Assembly (NCBI GenBank): GCA_030740135.1
Contig: JASLXW010000286.1
Span: 1 to 5,517 of the forward strand
DNA length: 5,517 nucleotides
Direction: 5' to 3'
Source of the DNA: Nitrospinota bacterium
Lineage (GTDB): Bacteria; UBA8248; JACPRG01
The notes beneath the pieces were generated by a model. It did not search any database. It was not told where the DNA came from and worked only from the letters and a program-made list of their open reading frames with translations. The translations under genes were made by a program, and so were the position numbers. Below, piece by piece: positions 1-5,484 of the stretch. Position 1 is the stretch's first letter; each line of letters opens with the position of its first letter.

Positions 1-112
1 GGCGGACCGCCACGTCGGTCCCCCCCGCAACGGCGGCCGCTCCCGGCCGTTGAAGCAGGGCGATCGCGTCGTCGACCGTCCTCGGCGAATGAAACTCACG
101 GATGTTTTCCAC
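1..112 (-). CDS. FAD-binding subunit of a molybdopterin dehydrogenase (CoxM/XdhB type), N-terminal fragment
   Basis: The first 37 codons are visible and the rest lies beyond the left edge. The fragment reads from a GTG start at 112-110, begins ENIREFHSPRTVDDAIALL and reaches AGGTDVAVR. In the CO dehydrogenase/xanthine dehydrogenase medium subunit, the N-terminus has a 'F..P.s..eA..lL' helix followed by the AGGTD loop that contacts the FAD pyrophosphate. Here AGGTD is at residues 29-33. This subunit carries electrons between the 2Fe-2S subunit and the final acceptor. The start is supported by an AGGAGG Shine-Dalgarno (plus-strand 118-123) five bases upstream and by the family N-terminus. It is the first gene of a leftward transcript, since the other side is a divergent spacer. 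Substrate cannot be judged from this piece. The family call rests on a short but characteristic motif. Confidence 0.8.
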   Translation of the reverse strand, partial: MENIREFHSPRTVDDAIALLQRPGAAAVAGGTDVAVR

Positions 113-331
113 TGCGGCCTCCTCGATGAATGGAAATTGCGACGGTCTCCGGCACCCCGTCACGCGATCGTCCGGACCGCTTTCGGTCGTCGAAACCCAC
201 GGGAATGAAACCCGGGGGCGAGAAGACAATTCCGGGCCTCGCTCAGTTCAGGGCGTCCCGGGGAAGGTCCGATTGATTTTCGCATGCGCCGGACTCCGCT
301 TCAACCCCTGTTCCGCGCTTGGAACCACCCT
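113..331. other. Divergent intergenic spacer, no gene seen
   Basis: This stretch separates the leftward FAD-subunit gene from the rightward TPR-protein promoter. I find no convincing coding frame with a ribosome site. A small hairpin is present (GACCG 175-179, loop CTTT, CGGTC 184-188), as is a nine-base direct repeat GAATGAAAC (87-95 and 203-211). Both are near what chance allows. The promoter of the minus-strand gene should lie here, but no pair of boxes is good enough to name. Confidence 0.4.
118..123 (-). promoter_or_regulatory. Shine-Dalgarno AGGAGG deciding the GTG start of the FAD-subunit gene
   Basis: On the minus strand GAGGAGG (118-124) sits five bases before GTG at 112-110. It is a near-perfect ribosome binding site. 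It decides for GTG although the frame stays open further upstream. Confidence 0.75.
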
Positions 332-361
332 TTGACCCGGACAGCCATCGTTTGCTACTCT
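332..361 (+). promoter_or_regulatory. Sigma70-like promoter of the PPIase-like/TPR gene
   Basis: The -35 box TTGACC (332-337) and -10 box TACTCT (356-361) are separated by 18 bases. A TGC immediately before the -10 box (353-355) gives an extended -10. The predicted transcript start is near 368. This excludes the in-frame ATG at 284 and leaves ATG 383 or ATG 440 as the start. Confidence 0.6.
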
Positions 362-382
362 GCACTTTGTAGACGAGGGTGT

Positions 383-1837
383 ATGCGTCTCCGCTTCCAG
401 CGGAAGGTCACCGAAACCCCGCTTCAGGTTGTACGCCAGATGGACCATACCCGCCCCGAGCCTATTCGGCCCGCACACCGCTTCGGATGGGGAATTCTCC
501 TTTCGGCCGCGCTGGCCGTTTGCTGTTCGGCCGTTCTCGGCTGGACGGTCCCGGACGCGTCGGCCCAATCGTCTTCTCTTTATCTCCGGATGATCCTGGT
601 GAAAGACAAAGCCGCCGCCGCCAAGGTGTCCAATCTCCTATCCCAGGGCAAGGGCTTCGCCGATCTCGCGCGGCAGTTCTCCACCGACCCGACAAAGGGG
701 CGCGGCGGATTCCTGGGCCGGGTGGCGCTCAAGGACCTGAACGAGCAGGTCCAGGCGATGGTGGGAACCCTCAAGGTGGGCGGGTTCACCGGCCCGGTCC
801 GCGTCAAAAACGGCCTGGCGTTTTTCCAGCGCACGACCACGGCCCATTACACCTTCGCCCTCGAATTGATGAAGGCCGAAAAATATAAACAGGCCCTGGT
901 CCCCCTGGAAAAGGATCTGGCCCTGAACCCGGACCGGATCCACAGCCGCGCGCTCAAGGCGTACGCCTTCCAGCGGCTCAATCGCACAAAGGAAGCCAAG
1001 GACGCCTACCGGGAGATCATCCGGCGGGACCCCAAGAACGTCCTGGCCAACAACAACCTCGGCACCCTCCTCGACCAGGAGGGCAACTACACCGAAGCGG
1101 CCAAGCGGTTCGAGCGGGCCGTTGCAATCGAGCCGAACCAGGACGTGACGCTGCACAACCTGGCCTGGATCTATTCCTCCCGGCTGGGCAGGCCCTCCAA
1201 GGCCCTGCGCTTTATCCGCAAGGCCATCGAGCTGAAGCCCAATGCGGCCAACTATTACACCATGCTCGCCTCCATTTACCGGCAGCTCGGAAAGACCCTC
1301 GAGGCGCGCAAGGCCGTCACCCAGGCCGTCCAGCTCGAGCCCGCGAACGCGGAGCACCGAAAACTTCTGGCGATGCTCGGGGGGCCGTTGAAAGAGCCCG
1401 CCCCCGCGAAGAAGACCCCGGCGAAACCGGGCGGCCGCGCGAATGCCCGGACCCCGCCGGGGGACGACAACCCCCCGGCGTCCGTCCGCGCCCGGCTGAA
1501 GCCCGCGAAGAAAAAGCCGCCGTCGAAGGCGGCCACGCCCCGAAAGCGAACGGCGTCCGTCCGCCGGGCCGCCCCCTCCTCCCCGTCCATCAAAGTCGTC
1601 ACCCGCCTCGGGGGCGGCAAGACCGTCCGTCTGGTCGGCCGGCTCTTGCGGAGGAACGGCTACCCCGTCGCCCTGCGCTTGAAGGAGGCCAAGCCGATGA
1701 AGGGGATCAGGATTTACTACAAGGGGAAGTCCGTCGGCGCCGCGCGGAAAATCCGCAACCTGATCAGCCCCAAGCCCCAGCTCAGGCGTATGAGCTGGAA
1801 CTCCCAGTTCGACATCATCGTGTTCGTCGGAAGATAG
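383..1837 (+). CDS. Exported protein with degenerate PpiC/parvulin domain, TPR repeats and LytR_C-like C-terminus
   Basis: This 484-residue reading is probably an envelope scaffold or chaperone-like protein. In order: a hydrophobic export segment at about residues 37-54, with possible cleavage after ASA (59-61); a parvulin-like domain at about 64-153 (LVKDKAAAAKV, FADLARQFSTDP, GRGGFLG, GPVRVKNGLAFF); five TPRs at about 154-322, each ending in a 'P-N/D' turn such as LNPDR, RDPKN, IEPNQ, LKPNA and LEPAN; a Pro/Lys/Ala-rich basic linker at about 333-402; and a C-terminal domain at 403-484 (KTVRLVGRLLRRNGY, RIYYKGKSVGAARKI) resembling LytR_C. The usual parvulin histidines look replaced: RMILV for RHILV and GLAFF for GYHII. 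Isomerase activity is therefore doubtful, and the domain may only bind protein. Start: ATG 383 has GAGGG just upstream (375-379). ATG 440 would give a more classical signal peptide (MDHTRPEP...) but has a poor ribosome site. The gene appears monocistronic. Confidence 0.82.
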   Translation: MRLRFQRKVTETPLQVVRQMDHTRPEPIRPAHRFGWGILLSAALAVCCSAVLGWTVPDASAQSSSLYLRMILVKDKAAAAKVSNLLSQGKGFADLARQFSTDPTKGRGGFLGRVALKDLNEQVQAMVGTLKVGGFTGPVRVKNGLAFFQRTTTAHYTFALELMKAEKYKQALVPLEKDLALNPDRIHSRALKAYAFQRLNRTKEAKDAYREIIRRDPKNVLANNNLGTLLDQEGNYTEAAKRFERAVAIEPNQDVTLHNLAWIYSSRLGRPSKALRFIRKAIELKPNAANYYTMLASIYRQLGKTLEARKAVTQAVQLEPANAEHRKLLAMLGGPLKEPAPAKKTPAKPGGRANARTPPGDDNPPASVRARLKPAKKKPPSKAATPRKRTASVRRAAPSSPSIKVVTRLGGGKTVRLVGRLLRRNGYPVALRLKEAKPMKGIRIYYKGKSVGAARKIRNLISPKPQLRRMSWNSQFDIIVFVGR

Positions 1838-1851
1838 CGAGGAACTCCGGA

Positions 1852-1867
1852 CCCTCCGCGGAGAGGG
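1852..1867 (+). terminator. Weak hairpin after the TPR gene
   Basis: CCCTC (1852-1856) pairs with GAGGG (1863-1867) around a six-base loop, 14 bases after the stop codon. No T tract follows, so it is at best a poor intrinsic terminator. The palindromes at 1901-1986 may do this job instead. Confidence 0.25.
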
Positions 1868-1900
1868 GGCGCGAATCTTTCAAGCGTTGAACGCGAAGCG

Positions 1901-1986
1901 GTGTAGCGCGGGGGCTTCAGCCCCCGCTCAAACTGCATTGAAGATTAAACAGCGCACGGGCGGAGGCTGAAGCCTCCGCGCTACAC
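1901..1986. repeat. REP/BIME-like pair of inverted palindromes
   Basis: Two 27-base arms, 1901-1927 and 1960-1986, are inverted copies matching at 25 of 27 positions. Each begins, in its own orientation, with GTGTAGCGCGG and contains a perfect self-palindrome: GCGGGGGCTTCAGCCCCCGC at 1908-1927 and GCGGAGGCTGAAGCCTCCGC at 1960-1979. The two mismatches between arms are symmetric, so each arm keeps its own pairing. The central 32 bases (1928-1959) are AT-richer. This organisation, two short palindromes in head-to-head orientation in a spacer, is that of REP doublets (BIMEs), which are usually spread by a RAYT transposase. None is seen here. It lies between two rightward genes and could act as a transcription barrier or mRNA stabiliser. 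Confidence 0.7.
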
Positions 1987-2089
1987 CCCGCACCGCTGCC
2001 CTTGTTGCGAAGAAGAACACTGGGAACGAGCGCGAACCTTGGTCCTCTCATCAACCCGGAATCGGGGATGACTCAACGGAAGCGGCCGG

Positions 2090-2118
2090 TTGACAGTCCC
2101 GGGGATTGGCCGTAAAGT
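2090..2118 (+). promoter_or_regulatory. Sigma70-like promoter of the trp leader and trpE
   Basis: A consensus TTGACA (2090-2095) is followed after 17 bases by TAAAGT (2113-2118). It is the best promoter in the window. The predicted transcript start is near 2125, giving a leader of about 180 bases that holds the leader peptide and attenuator. I see no convincing TrpR-type operator palindrome over the boxes. Confidence 0.75.
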
Positions 2119-2136
2119 TCCACCCCATCAGGCTTC

Positions 2137-2143
2137 GAAAGGA
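2137..2143 (+). promoter_or_regulatory. Shine-Dalgarno of the leader peptide
   Basis: GAAAGGA ends nine bases before ATG 2153. This is a good ribosome site and supports translation of the short leader frame, as attenuation requires. Confidence 0.6.
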
Positions 2144-2152
2144 TTTTTTCGG

Positions 2153-2215
2153 ATGAGACCAAAAACGGGCCGACAGGACCGGTGGTGGTGGAGGGGAGGA
2201 CAAGTCCGCCCGTAG
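2153..2215 (+). CDS. trpL: trp operon leader peptide with three tandem Trp codons
   Basis: A 20-codon frame ATG 2153 to TAG 2213-2215, containing DRWWWRGG: three consecutive TGG codons at 2183-2191 (residues 11-13). Three adjacent Trp codons in a 20-residue peptide just upstream of trpE are the signature of a trp leader peptide, whose translation senses charged tRNA-Trp. It has its own Shine-Dalgarno (2137-2143), follows the promoter at 2090-2118 by about 35 bases, and its stop codon falls inside the RNA segment that forms the antiterminator. The peptide itself is not expected to function after synthesis. It is short enough that automatic gene callers usually omit it. The remaining residues are basic and show no other domain. 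Confidence 0.88.
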   Translation: MRPKTGRQDRWWWRGGQVRP

Positions 2216-2274
2216 CCTGAAGGACCGTTTCGAAAAAGCAAAGGCCGCGGGCAATCAAGCCTGCGGCTTTTTTT
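2165..2274 (+). promoter_or_regulatory. Ribosome-mediated tryptophan attenuator (alternative RNA helices)
   Basis: Three competing helices can be drawn. Helix 1:2 pairs ACGGGC (2165-2170) with GCCCGT (2208-2213) and GGAC (2176-2179) with GTCC (2204-2207). Helix 2:3, the antiterminator, pairs 2208-2218 with 2242-2252: eleven positions with one A/C mismatch (2214/2246) and one G-U pair. Helix 3:4, the terminator, pairs 2244-2252 with 2259-2267 and is followed by seven T. Helices 2:3 and 3:4 share 2244-2252 and are exclusive. Inferred working: a ribosome stalled at the Trp codons (2183-2191) covers strand 1, frees strand 2, allows 2:3 and lets transcription enter trpE. With ample tRNA-Trp the ribosome reaches the stop at 2213-2215, masks strand 2, and the terminator forms. 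This matches the enterobacterial trp model. Confidence 0.85.
2244..2274 (+). terminator. Intrinsic terminator of the trp attenuator
   Basis: A nine-base-pair stem (GCCGCGGGC 2244-2252 with GCCTGCGGC 2259-2267, one G-U pair) with a six-base loop AATCAA is followed by TTTTTTT (2268-2274). The preceding A tract (2240-2242) could extend the stem into the T run. It is the clearest intrinsic terminator in the window. It lies between the promoter and trpE, so it must be read through for trpE expression. Confidence 0.88.
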
Positions 2275-2304
2275 CGCGTCATGACCCGAAACCCGGACCG
2301 AGCC

Positions 2305-3807
2305 ATGTACACCCCCAGCCTGGAAGACTTCCGCCTCAAAGCCCGCCAAGGCAACCTGATCCCGGTCTACCGGGAGATCCTCGCCGATCTCGAAACCCCG
2401 GTCTCCGCATTCCTGAAGATTGCGGAAAGCGAGAACGCCTTCCTTCTGGAAAGCGTGGAAGGGGGCGAAAAGTGGGCGCGGTACTGTTTTCTGGGCGCGG
2501 ACGCCTCGGTCGTCCTCCGGATCAAGGGACGATCCGTCACCGTCGAGCGGGACGGAGAATCGGAAACCTGGGAGACCGAAGGAGACCCCCTGGACGCCCT
2601 CAAGTCCCTGATGGCGGCGTACCGCCCGGTCGCCGTGGAGGGGCTGCCCCGCTTCTACGGCGGCGCGGTCGGGTACCTCTCTTACGACATGGTCCGCTTT
2701 TTCGAGCGGCTGCCGGAAAGCGCGGCCGACGACCTCGGCCTGCCGGACGCCCAGTTCATGATCACCGACACCCTGCTTGTGTTCGACAACGTGGCGCAAA
2801 AGATCAAGGTGGTCGCCAACGTCCACCTCGAGGAAAGCGGCGAGTCGGAGATCGAGACCGCTTACGAGGAGGCCGTCGCCCGGATCGAGGAGGTCATCGC
2901 CCGGCTGAACCGTCCCCTGTCCGGTCGGACGGGGGGAATCCCGCCGGCCCGCCCGGCCGCGGAAGGTCCGGACTGGTCTTCAAGCTTCCGGGACCGGGCC
3001 GCCTTCGAAGCGGCGGTGAGGGAGGCGCGCGAGAACGTCCACGCGGGAGAGGTCATCCAGGTGGTCCTGGCCCAGCGGCTGAGCGCGGCCGTCGAGGCCG
3101 ACCCGTTCGACGTGTACCGGGCCTTGCGCACGGTGAACCCCTCGCCGTACATGTTTTTTCTCCGGTTCGGCGGCCTCAAGCTCGTGGGGTCCTCCCCGGA
3201 GGTCCTCGTCCGTCTCGAAGGCGACCGGGTCGAGGTCCGCCCCATCGCCGGAACCCGCCCCCGGGGGGCCGGCGAGGAGGAGGACCGCGCGCTGGAGCGG
3301 GACCTGCTGTCGGACGAAAAGGAGCGCGCCGAGCACATCATGCTCGTGGACCTGGGACGCAACGACGTGGGACGGGTCTCGCGAAGAGGCGCCGTCGAGG
3401 TGAACGAGCTGATGGTGATCGAGCGCTATTCCCACGTCATGCACATCGTCAGCAACGTCCGGGGGAAGCTCGCCGAGGGCCGGGACGCCTACGACGTTCT
3501 CCGGGCCTGTTTTCCGGCCGGGACGGTCTCCGGCGCGCCGAAGGTCCGCGCCATGGAGCTTATCGAGGAATTGGAGCCCGCCCGCCGGGGGCCTTACGCC
3601 GGCGCGGTGGGCTACTTCTCGTTCTCGGGGAACATGGACACGTGCATCGCCATCCGGACGCTGGTCATGCAGGACGGCCTCGCCTACCTGGGCGTCGGGG
3701 CGGGCATCGTGGCGGACTCGGTCCCGGAGCGGGAATTCGAAGAGACGATGAACAAAGGCCGGGCGCTCATCCGCGCGGTCGAGCTGGCCGTTGAGGGGTT
3801 GCGGTAG
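2305..3807 (+). CDS. trpE: Anthranilate synthase component I
   Basis: TrpE converts chorismate to anthranilate, using ammonia supplied by the TrpG glutaminase, in the first committed step of tryptophan synthesis in the cytoplasm. The 500-residue product has the usual length. Family features in order: N-terminus FRLKARQGNLIPVYREILAD; LLES at residues 47-50, the conserved tryptophan feedback-site motif; NPSPYMFFLRFG; IAGTRPRG; DLLSDEKERAEHIMLVDLGRND; GTVSGAPK at 406-413; GPYAGAVGYFSFSGNMDTCIAIRT; and GAGIVADSVPEREFEETMNKG. These cover the chorismate-binding domain with its Mg2+ and active-site residues intact. ATG 2305 is chosen because the family N-terminus begins there. ATG 2281 would add eight residues and has only the terminator T tract upstream. 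Expression is probably set by the attenuator at 2165-2274. No trpG or other trp gene follows; the next gene is convergent. TrpE is preferred over PabB or isochorismate synthase on the LLES motif and the Trp leader. Confidence 0.96.
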   Translation: MYTPSLEDFRLKARQGNLIPVYREILADLETPVSAFLKIAESENAFLLESVEGGEKWARYCFLGADASVVLRIKGRSVTVERDGESETWETEGDPLDALKSLMAAYRPVAVEGLPRFYGGAVGYLSYDMVRFFERLPESAADDLGLPDAQFMITDTLLVFDNVAQKIKVVANVHLEESGESEIETAYEEAVARIEEVIARLNRPLSGRTGGIPPARPAAEGPDWSSSFRDRAAFEAAVREARENVHAGEVIQVVLAQRLSAAVEADPFDVYRALRTVNPSPYMFFLRFGGLKLVGSSPEVLVRLEGDRVEVRPIAGTRPRGAGEEEDRALERDLLSDEKERAEHIMLVDLGRNDVGRVSRRGAVEVNELMVIERYSHVMHIVSNVRGKLAEGRDAYDVLRACFPAGTVSGAPKVRAMELIEELEPARRGPYAGAVGYFSFSGNMDTCIAIRTLVMQDGLAYLGVGAGIVADSVPEREFEETMNKGRALIRAVELAVEGLR

Positions 3808-3808
3808 C

Positions 3809-3850
3809 CCGCGTTTCTCACAACGTTTTCGCGGCAGTCACGTTCGTGAC
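3809..3850. terminator. Possible bidirectional hairpins between convergent genes
   Basis: Two small stems lie in the 63-base gap after trpE: CCGCG (3809-3813) with CGCGG (3830-3834), and GTCAC (3837-3841) with GTGAC (3846-3850) around GTTC. Neither has a proper T tract. They are placed where a shared terminator of convergent genes would be, but the evidence is weak. Confidence 0.25.
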
Positions 3851-3870
3851 CCGAAGGGGGTCCCCGCCCG

Positions 3871-5484
3871 TCATGAGACCCCGGCGGCCTTTTCCTGAAG
3901 CGCGCGGAAGACCCGCTCGGGCGTCGCGGGGGTGCGGCGGATACGGACGCCCACGGCGTCGCGGATGGCGTTGACGACGGCGGCGGCGGCCGGAAGGGTC
4001 ACGATCTCCCCGGCCCCCTTGGCGCCGAACGGGCCGAGGGGCTCGAAGCCGTCGATGTCGAGCGTCTCGATCTCGGGCGCGTCGGCCGCCGTCCCGATCA
4101 GGTACGTCGTGAAATTGGGCGTCAGCATGACCCCGGCGTCCGAGAGAACGGTGTCTTCCCACAGGCCGATTCCGGCGCTGTAGAGCGACCCCCCTCGCTC
4201 TGCCCTTCTAACCCCTGAGGATTGATCACCCGGCCCACGTCCTGGGCGGTCACCAGGTCCAGAAGGCGCACGCGGCCGGTGAGGGTGTCCACCTCGACCC
4301 GGGCCAGGTGGGTCGCGAAGGCGTAAAAGAGATGGGGGAGCTCTTCGGCGCCCGGGATCGGGTCCTGATCCCGAGGCCATTCGTAGCGCGCCTCCACCCG
4401 GCCGGATGCGCCCCGGTTCCGGATCGACCGGCCAATCTCGGCGTAGCCCACCGAGCGCCCCGGCGACGAGCGGGACCGGACGGCGCCGCCGTGCAGCTCC
4501 AGGTCATCTTCGTCCACTTCGAGTTCGCCCGCCGACTCTTTCTTCAACAGGGCCTCCATCAGCGGAGCGGCCCGCAGGATGGCGTTCCCTCCGATCATCG
4601 TGGAGCGGGAGGCGTCCGCGCCCCCGCACTCCGGAACCTGATCGGTGTCCACCGGGAGGAGCTCGACGTCACCGGGGGGGCAGTGGAGCGTCTCGGCCGC
4701 CATCTGGACGAAGGCCGTCGTGATCCCCTCCCCCATCTCGCTCAACCCCACGCCCAGAACGAATTTCCCTTCGGGGGTGATCTCCATCCGCACGGACCCC
4801 CCGTCCGGTAACTGCCCCATGCCCACGCCTTTCATCCCGGACGCGATTCCGACGCCCCGCTTGATCCAGGGGCGCGGGGCTTCCCGCTTCCATTCCTCCC
4901 GGGTCCGCCAGGCCCCGGACGACTCGACGGCGGCCAGGGTCTCCTCGTAGTGGACGGAACATTGCAAAACGTTGCCCGGGGGAGCGGTTTCGCCCGCCCG
5001 GACGGCGTTGCGCTTGCGCAGCGCCAGGGGATCCATCGAGAGGGCCTCCGCCAGGGCGTCCATCTGGCACTCCATGGCGAGGCAGGCCTGCACCGCGCCG
5101 AACCCCAGATCGCGCCGGACGGCGTGTTGTTGGTGAGGACGCAATAGCCGTCGATCCCGACGTGAGGAATCCGGTATGGGCCGTCAGCGTCCCGTCCCGC
5201 TTCACCCCGGTCTTGAGGGAAATCCGGAACGGGTGGCGCTTCCAGCCGGCCAGGTTGGATTCCTCGCGCTCCCAGAAGAGCCGAACGGGCCGGCCGGTCA
5301 GCCAAGCCACCAGGGCCAAGTGGATCTGCATCGAGATCCCGTCTTTCGCGCCGAACCCGCCGCCGATGGGGGAGGCCCGCACGCGGATTTGCTCCACCGG
5401 GACACTGAGCGACCGGGCGATCTCGCGGCGGTCGGCGAAGGGGTTCTGGGCCCCGGTTTCCACAACCAGGACGTGGGGGCGCGG
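3871..5484 (-). pseudogene. Xanthine dehydrogenase-family molybdopterin-binding subunit, 5'-partial and frame-disrupted
   Basis: This is the large molybdenum-cofactor subunit of a xanthine dehydrogenase/CO dehydrogenase-type hydroxylase. Recognisable blocks: HVLVVETGAQNPFADRRE; SPIGGGFGAKDGISMQIHLA (cofactor-binding GGGFGxK); GPYRIPHVGIDGYCVLTNN; GFGAVQACLAMECQMDALAE; GLSEMGEGITTAFVQMAAE; DASRSTMIGGNAI; VTAQDVGRVINPQG; and FEPLGPFGAKGAGE with the catalytic Glu codon at 4006-4008. The reading changes frame three times. At about 5179-5184, DGTLTA joins directly to GPYRIP, and some 30-40 family residues seem missing. At 5106-5107 one base is lacking before GFGAVQ. At 4189-4194, a six-C run (G on the coding strand) is one base short between QSEGG and GSLYS. 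The stop is at 3873-3871. The 5' part is beyond the right edge. No CoxL-type AYxCSFR signature is seen, so CO is unlikely, but the substrate is not identifiable. It may be a real pseudogene or an intact gene with sequencing and assembly errors. Confidence 0.85.

Noticed and set aside
87..211. Nine-base direct repeat GAATGAAAC in the divergent spacer
   Set aside because: Only two copies, one inside the FAD-subunit coding region. Not distinguishable from chance.
190..235. Possible promoter for the FAD-subunit gene on the minus strand (TTGTCT followed by CATTCC)
   Set aside because: The -10 match is poor. I cannot distinguish it from background.
284..382. Longer start of the TPR protein at ATG 284
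   Set aside because: It lies upstream of the predicted transcript start (near 368), has no ribosome site, and its added residues do not resemble a signal peptide.
638..1357. Minus-strand open frame of 239 codons opposite the TPR gene
   Set aside because: It is antisense to a well-supported domain protein, has no motif of its own, and its composition is that of a GC-rich shadow frame.
2090..2118. TrpR operator over the trp promoter
   Set aside because: I looked for a CTAG-centred palindrome and saw none. Attenuation alone explains the leader.
2281..2304. ATG 2281 as the trpE start
   Set aside because: The ribosome-site position is occupied by the terminator T tract, and TrpE homology begins at about 2305.
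2472..3794. Long open frame (440 codons) inside trpE in another plus frame
   Set aside because: Its product is Arg/Gly/Pro-rich without domains, typical of a shifted frame in a GC-rich gene. The trpE frame is unmistakable.
3818..3874. Short minus-strand frame beginning MTGGDPL, overlapping the Mo-subunit stop as ATGA
   Set aside because: Only 18 codons, no ribosome site beyond the coding sequence, no recognisable motif. The overlap is probably chance.
4308..4811. Plus-strand open frame opposite the Mo subunit
   Set aside because: It lies antisense to conserved molybdenum-hydroxylase blocks and has no motif or ribosome site.
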